DNA of 64,000 nucleotides from Candidatus Hadersleviella danica (GTDB taxonomy: Bacteria > Chloroflexota > Anaerolineae > Promineifilales > Promineifilaceae): the NCBI GenBank assembly GCA_016711405.1, contig JADJSZ010000020.1, positions 4,844 to 68,843 on the forward strand, in the 5' to 3' direction. Below, in pieces: positions 34,294 to 43,620 of the stretch. The stretch's first letter is position 1; each line of letters opens with the position of its first letter. Below the pieces are notes generated by a model. It was not told where the DNA came from, did no database searches, and worked only from the letters and a program-made list of their open reading frames with translations. Both the position numbers and the translations under genes were made by a program.

Positions 34294-35241
34294 ATGGCAC
34301 TGACAACCACATGGGAACGCTCTCTACTCGATTTGGCCGGTGAAGCAGGGCACACGGCCGCCCACACCGAACAGCACCACCTGCTTGAAGAATTGCATCT
34401 GGCGCGGGCTTACCATGTTTGCCAAGAGATGACCAAGCAAAACAGCCGCTCCTTCTACCTCGCCTCGCAACTGCTAACCCCACCCCAACGACGTGCTGTG
34501 CGGGCGTTATACGCCTTTTGCCGCACCACGGATGACATTGTAGACCAACCAAGCGGCGGAGATGTGACCAATCAGTTGCGCCAATGGCGGGAACACGCCC
34601 TCAGCAACCATCCCCCGCACGATGACCTGATTGCGTTGGCATGGGCGGATGCTCGCGCCCGTTACCACATCCCCCGCCGCTATGCCGAACAACTCATTGA
34701 TGGGGTGGCGCGAGATTTGCACCAGACACGCTACGATAGTTTTGACGATTTGGCCACCTATTGCTACAGCGTCGCTTCCACGGTGGGGTTGATGAGTATG
34801 CACATCATCGGGTTTGTGAGCCATGAGGCGGTTCCCTATGCCATCAAACTGGGCGTGGCTTTGCAATTGACCAACATTTTGCGCGATGTGGGGGAGGATT
34901 GGCGACGCGGCCGTTTTTATCTGCCCACCGACGAGCTGGCTGAATTTGGCCTGAACGAAGCGGATGTGGCCAAAGGGGTGGTGGACGAGCGGTGGCGGGC
35001 GTTTATGCGCTTCCAAATCGAGCGCACGCGCCGCCTGTATGATGAGTCTTGGGCGGGCATTGCTTTGTTGGCTCCCCAAGGGCGGCTGGCCATTGCGGCC
35101 GCCGCTGGCTTCTACCGCGCCATTTTAGATGACATTGAGGCGCATGATTATGACAACTTCGGCCGTCGTGCCCATGTGAGCCAGTGGGGCAAAGTGCGCC
35201 TCTTACCCCAGCTTTGGTGGCAGGTGCGGCAGATGAATTGA
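34294..35241 (+). CDS. Squalene/phytoene synthase family protein
   Basis: 315 residues; ATG preceded by TAGGAGGATAAGGTC, a strong ribosome site. First Asp-rich motif DDIVD (80-84) and second motif DVGEDW bind the diphosphate magnesiums; RSFYLASQLL, LYAFCRTTDD, and YCYSVASTVGLMS are family hallmarks. Head-to-head condensation of two prenyl diphosphates, giving phytoene or squalene, the first step of carotenoid or hopanoid synthesis. No desaturase or cyclase lies nearby, so which product is made is unclear. Membrane-associated. Confidence 0.92.
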   Translation: MALTTTWERSLLDLAGEAGHTAAHTEQHHLLEELHLARAYHVCQEMTKQNSRSFYLASQLLTPPQRRAVRALYAFCRTTDDIVDQPSGGDVTNQLRQWREHALSNHPPHDDLIALAWADARARYHIPRRYAEQLIDGVARDLHQTRYDSFDDLATYCYSVASTVGLMSMHIIGFVSHEAVPYAIKLGVALQLTNILRDVGEDWRRGRFYLPTDELAEFGLNEADVAKGVVDERWRAFMRFQIERTRRLYDESWAGIALLAPQGRLAIAAAAGFYRAILDDIEAHDYDNFGRRAHVSQWGKVRLLPQLWWQVRQMN

Positions 35242-35243
35242 GT

Positions 35244-35339
35244 GACTGGTGTAATGGTGTATTGGTATACTGGTATATTGGTGTATGTTTGTGAGCGAAT
35301 ACACCAATACACAAATACACGAATATACCATTACACCTA
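35244..35339. repeat. 8-nt TGGTGTAT hairpin repeat (family E)
   Basis: TGGTGTAATGGTGTATTGGT and further units are followed by ACACCAATACACAAATACAC units; long inverted arms. The tract ends directly at the ATG of the next gene at 35340 with no Shine-Dalgarno. Same family at 43016, about 44920 and 52220. Confidence 0.9.
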
Positions 35340-35789
35340 ATGACAATTCCCACTGAAGTTATCGAAAGAATGGCCGCACTGGCGGCCGAAAGTAACCTGC
35401 AAATTCCCCCACCTATCTTTTTGGAGATGGAGGGCCGCATTGAGACGGTGGATTTGCCCAACAAGCGACTGACCATCTCCTTCCCCGTGCAGGCCAAATA
35501 CCAAAATCCACTGGGCTATATGCAGGGGGGGATGATAGCCACGGCCGTGGACAACGCCATCGGCCCCCTCAGCTTTTTGGTCGCACCCCCTTCTGTAACC
35601 AAAACATTAACCATGAGCTACCTTCTGCCCGTAAAACCCACGGCCGAGCGCATTTGGGTGACGGCGCAGTACAACGGCCGCGAAGGAGCCGAACTGCGCT
35701 TTTCGGCCGAGGTACACACGGCCGAGGGCACTGTTTTGGCCAAAGGGGAGGCGGTGCATAGCATTCTGCGTTCACGGCCACGTGAATAA
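35340..35789 (+). CDS. PaaI-type hotdog thioesterase
   Basis: 149 residues. Hotdog core PLGYMQGGMIATAVDNAIGPLSF is the acyl-CoA thioesterase signature (central helix with GG..ATAVDxA), with strands KTLTMSYLLPVKPT and GTVLAKGEAVHSI. Hydrolyses an acyl- or aroyl-CoA; substrate unknown. The ATG immediately follows a family E repeat. Confidence 0.88.
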   Translation: MTIPTEVIERMAALAAESNLQIPPPIFLEMEGRIETVDLPNKRLTISFPVQAKYQNPLGYMQGGMIATAVDNAIGPLSFLVAPPSVTKTLTMSYLLPVKPTAERIWVTAQYNGREGAELRFSAEVHTAEGTVLAKGEAVHSILRSRPRE

Positions 35790-35868
35790 ATTAGATTCGT
35801 GCCTCAAATACTCTTTGGGGGGAGCCTTCTCAACCACTCACACCTAAATCTAAAAAAAGGATGACACT

Positions 35869-36207
35869 ATGCCAACGGTTGGCCTGTTAATTCTGTCGAA
35901 TATCTTTATGACATTGGCATGGTATGGCCATCTCAAATTCTTTAAGGGAGATGGGCATAGTATGTGGATGATTATTTTTCTGAGCTGGGGAATTGCTTTT
36001 TTTGAGTATTGCTTCCAAGTCCCCGCCAATCGGTTGGGCTATGGCTTGTTTACGGCGACCCAACTGAAACTCATCCAAGAGGCTATTTCCATCTCGGTCT
36101 TTATTTTGTTTGCTATTTTTGTGTTGGGGGAATCCCTGCGCTGGAATTATGTAGTGGCTTTTGGGCTAATTGGCGCGGCCGTCTATTTTGCTGTCGCAGT
36201 GAAGTAA
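35869..36207 (+). CDS. DUF486 family membrane protein
   Basis: 112 residues with four transmembrane helices. LLILSNIFMTLAWYGHLKFF, WGIAFFEYCFQVPANRLGYG and ATQLKLIQEAISISVFILFAIFVLGESLRWNYVVAF match the DUF486 family (DMT superfamily) over its whole length. Inner membrane, transport function unproven. AAAAAGGATGACACTATG places AAGG about 9 nt before the ATG. Confidence 0.92.
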   Translation: MPTVGLLILSNIFMTLAWYGHLKFFKGDGHSMWMIIFLSWGIAFFEYCFQVPANRLGYGLFTATQLKLIQEAISISVFILFAIFVLGESLRWNYVVAFGLIGAAVYFAVAVK

Positions 36208-36271
36208 AAGTGGAAAGTAAAAAGTAAAAGGTGAAAAGTTGCGCAACTTTTCACCTTTTACTTTCCACTTC
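36208..36271. repeat. Heptamer hairpin AAAAGTG (family J), probable terminator
   Basis: GTAAAAGTGGAAAGTAAAAA followed by GGTGAAAAGTTGC, then the exact complement GCAACTTTTCACC and TTTTACTTTCCACTT. The centre is the palindrome AGTTGCGCAACT. It fills the gap between convergent genes. Confidence 0.85.
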
Positions 36272-36278
36272 TCACCAT

Positions 36279-36764
36279 TTACTCAATCAACTCAAACCGA
36301 TTTTCGGGCACATTTTTGCGGACACGGCCAGCGGGGAACACCTGCCCGTTCATGGCCAAATAGACACCGGGGGGGAGGGTTTGCGCGGCCGTGAACGCGC
36401 TGGCAATGTTAAAGACAGCATCAGTCAGCCGGAAGCGAGCGGGACTCATTGCCCCCGTTAGGACAATGGTTTTATCTGGAATGCCGCGCAAAGCGGCGGC
36501 CGTTAGAGCCATCGTATCTGTGCCGTGGGTAATGACAATGTGGGGGGAAGAATCGGCCGTGACAGCATCATAAATCAGTTGGCGATCCTCATCCGTCATC
36601 TCCAAACTATCCTTTTGCATCAGCGAGGCCACCTCATACGCTTGCGTCACATTCGCCTCGCGCAACACCTCCACCACCTGTGGCTCCCCCACCTGAAACG
36701 TGCTTTTCGCATCAAAATAAATCTTGTCTATGGTGCCACCTGTGGTGAAAATTTTTACATTCAT
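36279..36764 (-). CDS. Short asparaginase/glutaminase-domain protein
   Basis: 161 residues from the ATG at 36764 (GGAG about 10 nt upstream). Both catalytic Thr motifs of the type I/II asparaginase N-terminal domain are present: IFTTGGTIDK and VITHGTDTMALTA, plus KTIVLTGAMSPARF. The C-terminal domain of full asparaginases is absent, but single-domain homologues of about 160 residues are widespread, so this is not necessarily a truncation. Activity is unproven. Confidence 0.9.
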   Translation of the reverse strand: MNVKIFTTGGTIDKIYFDAKSTFQVGEPQVVEVLREANVTQAYEVASLMQKDSLEMTDEDRQLIYDAVTADSSPHIVITHGTDTMALTAAALRGIPDKTIVLTGAMSPARFRLTDAVFNIASAFTAAQTLPPGVYLAMNGQVFPAGRVRKNVPENRFELIE

Positions 36765-37386
36765 GAGCAAGTTTCTCCGTCTATCTGGTTCCTCAAAGCG
36801 CATTCTACTCCTGTCCCTTGCCCCCCGTCAAAATTTGTCAAGCTAATCTGGCAAGAGGGCACACGAACAAATTGTTTAAGAACTTAACGCAAAGGCGCAA
36901 AGGGGCAAAGACGCAAAGTTTTTCCTCGTACAAATAAGGCCATTTCCAAAATTTAACTATCTTGAGGGGCGAAAACTTTTTAGACACGAATTTCACGAAT
37001 TTTTTCCTAATCAATTCCGCAAATTCAGAGCATTACGTGTTTGTTTTTAACCCAATTGGACAATTATTTCCCCGAAACCACCTAACCCCTTTGCGCCTTT
37101 GCTTCTTAGCGACTTTGCGTTGAAAAGTGCCAGCACTTACAGATTGTTCGTACACCTTGGCAGGATTGGCGCATAAACCAGATGACCCAAATCGTTCCCG
37201 GTGGGTCCTGGCCCACTTTGGTTCCTTACCCCTCGTCCTGTACAACCCGCCCAAGCATTGTGTAGAATAGCCATATCCCCCGCACGATGACGGCCGTTGG
37301 CAAAACGCATAGCATTCAATAACCAATAACCAATAACGAGTAACCACCAACCAATCCCCTCCCACCTTACCTCCCTAGGAGACCCC
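36765..37386. other. Gene-free 620 bp with inverted CGCAAAG tracts
   Basis: A CGCAAAGGCGCAAAGGGGCA tract (36884 on) and, about 170 nt later, CCTTTGCGCCTTTGCTTCTT (37089 on) are inverted relative to each other and enclose a copy of the TTAGACACGAATTTCACGAA repeat (about 36975-37005). GGTTATTGGTTATT-type heptamers (about 37317-37352) follow. Then comes CTAGGAGA, the ribosome site of the formate dehydrogenase cluster. Confidence 0.6.
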
Positions 37387-39191
37387 ATGAGTTCTGGCAG
37401 AATAGATTTGGCCGAGATAGCCATTCACGAACCAGCCGTCGCGCTGGCTCCGCTCGAGCACTATCTGGCACAAGTAGCCCCCCACGGCCGTACCATGCTC
37501 CTGCCCGCCCTCCACCACGCCCAAACCCTCTACGGCTGGCTCCCCCGCGAAGTCCAACAAGCCATCAGCAATGCGTTGCGCGTGCCCCTCGCCGATGTGC
37601 ATGGTGTTATCGAGTTCTACACCATGTTTTACAACGCCCCCACCGCCCACCAAGTCGTGCGCGTTTGTGAAGACCCAGCTTGCACACGGGCCGGGGGCAC
37701 GGCCGTTTGGCAAGCCATCGAACAAGCCACGGGACTAGAACACGGCCAAACCAACCCCCAGCGCACCCTCACCTATGAGCGCGTCACCTGTTTGGGGATG
37801 TGCGAGCACGCCCCCTGCGTTACTGCGGCGAACAACCAGCGGGCAATCTCACCCCCGCCCAAGTCCTCTGCCTTCTTAGCGGGGCAGATGGCTCCGCCCG
37901 AATTGCGGGTCTACGGCGAACCCAAGCTCATGCTCGGCCGCATCAACCGCGCCGACCCCACCAGTTTGGCCGATTACAAAGCCCACGGCGGCTACGAGAT
38001 GCTCCCTCAAGCAATGGCTCTGTCGCCCGACACGCTGATTGCCACCGTCGAAACGTATAACATCTTCGGCCGAGGCGGGGCCATGTTCCCGCTCGGCCGC
38101 AAATGGCTCTTCACACGCGGCGCACCGGGCGACCCCTTCCACAAGCACATCGTCCTGAATGCCGACGAGAGCGAGCCGGGCACATTTAAAGACCGCAACA
38201 TCATGGAAGGCGACCCGTTCAGCCTCATCGAGGCGATGACGATTGCCGCCTACGCCGTGGGAGCGCACAACGGCTGGATTTTCCTGCGCGGCGAATACCC
38301 GCTGGCGGCCGAGCGGCTCCAAAACGCCATCGAACAAGCCGAGCAAGCGGGTTTGCTCGGCCGTCACATTCTCGGCCGCGAGGGGTTTCACTTCGACATC
38401 GAGTTGCGCCTCGGCGCAGGGGCGTATATTTGTGGCGAAGAGACGGCTTTGTTCGAGGCTATCGAGGGCAAACGAGGCTTTCCGCGCATCAAACCCCCCT
38501 TTCCCACCACACACGGCCTGTTTGGGGAGCCAACGGCCGTCAACAATGTCGAAACGCTCGTGGCCATGTTGGCCGCCATGCGGTTGGGGCAAGGGGAATG
38601 GCAAAAAATCGGCACGGCCGGCTCCAGCGGAACCAAGCTCTTTTGCCTCAGTGGCGATGTCGTTCAACCGGGGGTGTACGAAGTCCCGTTTGGGTTGACG
38701 ATTCGACAGTTAATTGAAATGGGCGGTGGCGTAAAGATGGCCAGGCCATCCAAGCCATCCTGATGGGCGGCGCGGCCGGCATTCATCGGCCCCGCCAAGC
38801 TCGACATGCCCTCACCTACGAAGATGCCCGCACCCACAATATCCCCCTCGGTTCGGGTGTGGTGATGGTGTTTGATGAGACGGCCGACCTGCCCCACCAC
38901 CTCTATGAACTGGCCCGCTTCTTCGCCCACGAAAGTTGCGGCAAATGTTTCCCCTGCCAACTGGGCACGCAACGCCAAATGGAGTTGCTCGGCCGTATGC
39001 GCCACGGCGATGTGCGCCCCGACGATTGGGCCACGCTCGAAGATGTCGGCTTCGCCATGACCCACACCTCGCTCTGCGGGCTGGGGCAGACGGCCGCTTC
39101 GGCCGTGTTGTCGGCACGGCAGTTTACAAGAGCAATGAGCAATGAACAAGTTTGTTCATTGCTCATTGCTAATTGCTCATTGATTCCATGA
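37387..39191 (+). CDS. NuoE-NuoF fusion, NADH-binding subunit of formate dehydrogenase, frameshifted
   Basis: Residues 1-150 are NuoE-like with the [2Fe-2S] ligands CEDPAC and CLGMC. Then NuoF: GRGGAMFPLGRKW (FMN/NADH), ADESEPGTFKDR, YICGEETAL, and the [4Fe-4S] ligands ESCGKCFPC plus a Cys in TSLCGLG. The frame breaks at 38733-38735 (one A short: GGVKDGQAIQAILMGG) and again at about 38780-38812, so two or three base errors lie within 80 nt. The last residues (about RAMSNEQVCSLLIANCSLIP) come from a TGAGCAA repeat. Passes electrons from formate oxidation to NAD+. Stop overlaps the fdhD start (ATGA). Confidence 0.9.
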
Positions 39192-39946
39192 ATTACATTA
39201 GCCTCACTGCGGGTTCGCCCCAAACAATTACCGCCGATGTGGTCGAAGAGGCGCAGGTGTGCCTCTCGGTCAATGGGCAAGAGTTGGCCACATGGATGTG
39301 TTCGCCGCACCAGTTGGAGTGGCTGGCGCTCGGTTTTCTGGCCAACGAAGGGGTGATTCGCTCGCTGGCCGATGTGCATCATGTGCATATGGCAAAAAGC
39401 GGCCGTTGCCTCGACGTGTGGCTGAACGACACGGCCGTGACCTTGCCCAGCCGCCGCATCATCACCGCTGGCTGTGGCGGTGGGGTGACATTTGATGATT
39501 TGTCGCAGAAGCACGAGCCGTTGGCGGCCGATTTAACCACCTCGGCCACGGCCGCCCAAATTGCCGAACTAATGCGCCAAGTCCATTTGGGGGCGGAAAA
39601 GTACCAAATGACGCGGGGCATTCACACGGCCGCGCTGGCCACGGCCGAGAAACTCCTCATCCAAGTGGAGGACATCGGCCGACACAACTGCATCGACAAG
39701 TTGCGCGGGGCGGCGATGCAGATGTGTTTGCCCACGCGGGGGCTGATTTTGTTGAGTAGCGGCCGAATCTCCAGCGAAATGCTCAACAAAGCGCGGCAGA
39801 TGGAAATCCCCCTCGTTTGCTCCCGCACCAGCCCCACCAGCCTCTCCGTCGCCCTCGCCGAAGCGTGGCACATCGCCATCGTCGGCTACATCCGCCAAGA
39901 CCGAATGCGCCTCTACACTCACCCCCAGCGGGTGGTGGGTTATTAG
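39188..39946 (+). CDS. fdhD: Formate dehydrogenase accessory sulfurtransferase FdhD
   Basis: 252 residues from the ATG at 39188, which overlaps the upstream stop by ATGA. Motifs: SPHQLEWLALGFLANEGVI, ITAGCGGGVTF (the active Cys region, with a single Cys), YQMTRGIHTAAL, VEDIGRHNCIDKL, LSSGRISSEMLNKA. FdhD passes sulfur from the IscS/NifS desulfurase to the molybdenum cofactor before insertion into formate dehydrogenase. The stop TAG lies inside a GGTTATTAGTTATTGGTTAT repeat. Confidence 0.95.
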   Translation: MNYISLTAGSPQTITADVVEEAQVCLSVNGQELATWMCSPHQLEWLALGFLANEGVIRSLADVHHVHMAKSGRCLDVWLNDTAVTLPSRRIITAGCGGGVTFDDLSQKHEPLAADLTTSATAAQIAELMRQVHLGAEKYQMTRGIHTAALATAEKLLIQVEDIGRHNCIDKLRGAAMQMCLPTRGLILLSSGRISSEMLNKARQMEIPLVCSRTSPTSLSVALAEAWHIAIVGYIRQDRMRLYTHPQRVVGY

Positions 39947-40048
39947 TTATTGGTTATTCGTTATTGGGGTACTAAGCCCTCACAACGAACGAGTAACCAC
40001 TAACCAATAACCCAATAACAAATAACCAGTAACGAGTAACCAGTAACC
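39941..40048. repeat. Heptamer hairpin GGTTATT / AACCAGT (family C)
   Basis: GGTTATTAGTTATTGGTTAT units from the fdhD stop, then inverted ACTAACCAATAACCCAATAA and AACCAGTAACGAGTAACCAG units, ending 4 nt before the next ATG. Confidence 0.9.
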
Positions 40049-40051
40049 CCC

Positions 40052-40753
40052 ATGCCCCCCATTACCCTGACCATAGACGGCCGCGAATTCACCGTTCCCG
40101 CTGGCACAACCATTTTGCAAGCGGCCGAACAAGCAGGCATCCCCATCCCCGTCATCTGCTACCACCCCCACCTGACGGGCAACGGACTGTGCCGCATCTG
40201 CTCCGTGGAAGCGGGCGGCCGTGTTCAATCGGCCGCGTGTGTCACCGAATGTGGCAACGGGATGCAGGTGCAGACAAACAGCATGGCAGTCCGGCGCGGC
40301 CGTCGCACCATCTTGGAACTGCTCGCCTCCACCGTTAATTTAGAGGAAGCCCCCGAGATTCAGGCGTTGTTGGATGAATATGCGGCCGACCGCCACCGTT
40401 TCCCCGAAGGCGAACGGCGGGAAATACCCCTGCTGGACGACAATCCATTTTACCAGCGCGATTACAGCCAGTGCATCAACTGCTGGCGGTGTGTGCAGGT
40501 CTGTGCCGATGATGCCCAGTTTGCGTTTGCGCTGAATTTCAACGGCCGTGGCTTCCACACCACCATCGCCACCTTCCAAGACCAACCCATGCCCGACACC
40601 ACCTGCGTTTTCTGCGGCCAATGTGTCGGCGTTTGCCCCACAGGTGCCCTCAAACCCAAACGCCAAGCCCTGCTCGAAGAAGGCCACGACCCCGACGAAA
40701 TCTTCTTTAAAACAAAGCCAAAGCGGGGAAGAAGGGGAGGGGTTAGTGGTTAG
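40052..40753 (+). CDS. Ferredoxin-like iron-sulfur subunit of formate dehydrogenase (NuoG N-terminal type)
   Basis: 233 residues. N-terminal [2Fe-2S] domain (ITLTIDGREFTVPAGTTILQAAEQAGIPIPVICYHP, GNGLCRICSVE, SAACVT). C-terminal part has two [4Fe-4S] motifs, CINCWRCVQVC and CVFCGQCVGVC plus P. The segment that normally holds the His(Cys)3 cluster is present only as LLASTVNLEEAPEIQ..DRHRF, without Cys. In FdsA/NADP-type enzymes this region is fused to the catalytic subunit; here a repeat tract and stop (..GVSG-stop) separate them. Relays electrons from the Mo/W site to the NuoEF protein. Confidence 0.92.
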   Translation: MPPITLTIDGREFTVPAGTTILQAAEQAGIPIPVICYHPHLTGNGLCRICSVEAGGRVQSAACVTECGNGMQVQTNSMAVRRGRRTILELLASTVNLEEAPEIQALLDEYAADRHRFPEGERREIPLLDDNPFYQRDYSQCINCWRCVQVCADDAQFAFALNFNGRGFHTTIATFQDQPMPDTTCVFCGQCVGVCPTGALKPKRQALLEEGHDPDEIFFKTKPKRGRRGGVSG

Positions 40754-40838
40754 TGAAGTTAGTGAGTGCTGAGTCACTCACTTTTCTCTTCTCCCTTTCT
40801 CCCTTTCTCCCCTCCCTCCTCTCCCCCAAGGAACCCCA
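40720..40838. repeat. Mixed heptamer tract between Fe-S and catalytic subunits
   Basis: AGCGGGGAAGAAGGGGAGGG then GTTAGTGG units (family B, which supply the stop at 40753), a GTGAGTGCTGAGTCACTCAC hairpin and CTCCCTTTCTCCCTTTCTCC units complementary to the purine tract. It ends about 3-10 nt before the ribosome site of the next gene. Confidence 0.8.
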
Positions 40839-40840
40839 CA

Positions 40841-43011
40841 ATGCTCACCCCCGACCGCACCATCCGCACCACCTGCCCCTATTGCGGGGTGGGTTGCCAA
40901 ATGAATTTACAGGTGAAGGACAATTTTATTTATGCCGTGGATGCCCCGTTTGAGGCCGCGCCCAACTACGGCATGTTGTGCGTCAAAGGGCGCTTTGGGA
41001 CGGATTACGTGAAGCACCCCGGCCGTGTCAAAACGCCGCTCATCCGCGCCAACCGGCACGAGGGGCGCAGTGCCAAAGCCATTTGGCGCGAGGCGACATG
41101 GGACGAGGCGTTGGATTTGGTGGCCGACGAGTTGGCCCGCGTCGTCACCCAACACGGTGGGCAGGCCATCGCCACCTATGCCAGTGCCAAAGCGACCAAC
41201 GAGGACAATTACCTCTTCCAAAAGCTCGTCCGCGCCCTGCTGGGAACCAACAACGTAGACCATTGCGCCCGGCTGTGCCACTCGGGGTCGGTGACGGGTT
41301 TGCAGTTGGCCATCGGCTCCAGCGCCATGTCCAACTCCATTGCCGAGATGGAAAACCTCGAGGCGTTCATCGTCACGGGGTCCAACACGACCGAAACCCA
41401 CCCCGTCATCTCCAACTTTCTCAAGCGGGCGGTGCGCAAAAACGGGGCCAAATTGGTGGTGATTGACCCGCGCCACATCGAAATGGTGGATTTTGCGACG
41501 CTCTGGTTGCGCCAAAACCCCGGCACCGATGTGGCCGTCTTTCAGGCGATGGCGCATGTCATCGTCAAAGAGGGGTTATACGACCCCGAATTTATCCGCG
41601 AGCGGACGGAGGGGTTTCAAGAGTACATCGAGAGTTTGGACGAGTTTACGCCTGAGTGGGCGGAGCAAATCAGCGGTGTGCCCGCCGAAAGCATCCGCGA
41701 GGCGGCCAGAATTTACGGCGAGGCCAATCGGGCGGCCATCTATTGGGGAATGGGCATCAGCCAAAGCACGCATGGCACAGACAATACCTTGTCGCTGGTC
41801 AATTTGGCGCTGATGTGCGGCCATGTGGGCAAATCGGGCACGGGGCTGAACCCGTTGCGGGGGCAAAACAACGTGCAGGGCTGTTCGGATAGCGGCGGCT
41901 TGCCCAATGTGTTCACGGCCTACCAAAAGGTGGATGACCCCCAAATACAAGCCAAATTCGAGCAAAAATGGGGCATTTCCCTCAGCCCCACGCCGGGGCT
42001 GACGGCCACGGAGATGGTGGATGGCGCGGCCGTTGGCTCCATTCGAGCCATGTTTGTGCTGGGCGAAAACCCCATGATGAGCGAACCGAATTTGGCACAC
42101 GCCCGCCACGCCCTCGAACACCTGGAGTTTTTGGTTTGCCAAGATATTTTTATCAACGAGACGGGGGAGATGGCGGATGTGATTTTGCCCGCCACCAGCT
42201 TTGCCGAGAAAGATGGCACGTTTACGAACACCGACAGGCGCGTGCAACGGTGTCGCGCGGCCGTGCCCCCCGTGGGCAACTCCCGCCCCGACTGGGAGAT
42301 TTTGGCCGACCTCGGCCGGCGGCTCGAGCAACGGCTGGGGTGCAACTGAGCGCAGGCTTCGAGTACGATCATCCCCGCGCCATTTGGGAGGAGATGCGCC
42401 ATGTGACTCCCGATTTTTGGGGGATTGATTACGACCGTTTAGAGCGCGAGGGGGGTGTCCATTGGCCCTGCCCCAGCTTTGACCATCCCGGCACCCCGTT
42501 TTTGTTTGCCGAAGAGTTCCCACGGGGCAAGGGCAAGTTCTGGGAAGTGGCCTATGGCACGAATTCTGAATTGCCCGATGCGGAGTATCCCTTCAACCTG
42601 AGTACGGGGCGGGTGTTGTACCATTGGAGCGGTAGCACCATGACGGGGCGGTCGAATTTGGAGCAAATCTACCCCGAGGCAACGTGCGAAATTCACCCTG
42701 CGGATGCGGAAAAGCTAGGTTTGCAGACGAGTGATTGGGTGGAGGTGCGCTCCCGGCGCGGAGCGATTCAGTTGCGGGTGTTGGTGACGGGGCGCTCGCC
42801 CGAAAAGACGATTTTTGTCCCGTTCCACTTTGCGGAGGCGGCGGCCAATCTGCTGACGCTGGATCGCATTGATGAGCGGGCGAAGATACCTGATTACAAG
42901 AACACGGCCGTGCAAATCCACAAAATTGCCGCCCCCACAGGCTGGGATGAGGGGTACAATGTCCCACTGGCCGAGCGGGGAGCCATCAAAGACCCCATAC
43001 AGGTGCATTAG
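40841..43011 (+). CDS. fdhA: Formate dehydrogenase catalytic subunit (molybdopterin oxidoreductase), frameshifted
   Basis: About 723 residues if repaired; ATG at 40841 with AAGGA upstream. [4Fe-4S] motif CPYCGVGCQMNLQV..CVKGRFG; catalytic Cys in VDHCARLCHSGSV (Cys form, no selenocysteine); molybdopterin-binding TGSNTTETHPV, VIDPRHIEMVDFA, GLNPLRGQNNVQGCSDSGGLPNVF, GENPMMSEPN, FAEKDGTFTNTDRRVQ; C-terminal LSTGRVLYHWSGSTMTGRS and NLLTLD. The first frame ends at 42349; one added G in the GGGG at 42337-42340 restores LSAGFEYDHPRAIWEEM and the rest to 43011. Oxidises formate to CO2 (or the reverse) with a Mo/W bis-MGD cofactor. Confidence 0.94.
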
Positions 43012-43015
43012 AAAG

Positions 43016-43098
43016 TGTATTTGTGTATTGGTGTAGTGGTGTAATGAAATACACCACTACACCAATATACCAATAGACAAATACACCAATACACCACC
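43016..43098. repeat. 8-nt TTGGTGTA hairpin repeat (family E)
   Basis: GTGTATTGGTGTAGTGGTGT followed by inverted ACACCACTACACCAATATAC and ACACCAATACACC units, filling the gap between convergent genes. Confidence 0.88.
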
Positions 43099-43514
43099 TA
43101 GGCCGTTAGCCGCCGCCAGCCCATGAATTGCAACGTGGCAAACACATCCACCACCACTGCAATGAAAATAATGACCCCATAGCCGGCCGTGCTGAGGGGA
43201 ACCCAGTTGGTGAAGAGGAGCAGAAGGCAGGCTACAAAACCAGAAGAGTCGCCCACGACTGTGCCCATAACCAGTGCGGGGTTTAGGACAGGGCGGGTGG
43301 CGGTGTAGTAGACAAAGGCGGCATAGCCGATGAACAAGATGCCGATGGGCAAGAGAATCATTGGGTTGGGCAAGCCCATCCAACGGCCGACGGGATTGGC
43401 GGCGACGATAAAGAGCACCCCATTGAGAAAACTGAGGACATAATTGGCTTGCAGGGAGCGGAGCAAGTAATTGGGGGCGGCCGTGGTGGGCAACGCATGG
43501 GCTTGAGTAGACAT
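43098..43514 (-). CDS. Four-helix integral membrane protein
   Basis: 138 residues from the ATG at 43514, with AGGAG about 8 nt upstream. Four hydrophobic helices: ANYVLSFLNGVLFIVAA, MILLPIGILFIGYAAFVYYT, LVMGTVVGDSSGFVACLLLLF, and GYGVIIFIAVVVDVFATLQF. The first and third carry small residues; the short loops have NPVGRWMGLP and TRPVLNP. I recognise the general look of small conserved membrane proteins of unknown function but not a named family. Confidence 0.75.
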   Translation of the reverse strand: MSTQAHALPTTAAPNYLLRSLQANYVLSFLNGVLFIVAANPVGRWMGLPNPMILLPIGILFIGYAAFVYYTATRPVLNPALVMGTVVGDSSGFVACLLLLFTNWVPLSTAGYGVIIFIAVVVDVFATLQFMGWRRLTA

Positions 43515-43620
43515 CGCAAAATCTCCTATTGTGTTGAAATGGGGCGACCCGTTGGGAGCCACCCCGTTTGGATGAAGTTGGATCTACTCTAACCCACTCC
43601 CCACTGCCAAATCTACGAAA

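Noticed and set aside
35244..35339. Repeated units in gaps as a CRISPR array
   Set aside because: Units are 6-8 nt with no spacers of constant length, and there are no cas genes.
42346..42351. TGA in fdhA as a selenocysteine codon
   Set aside because: The catalytic position is already a Cys (DHCARLCHS), the TGA lies far downstream and the homologous frame shifts just before it.
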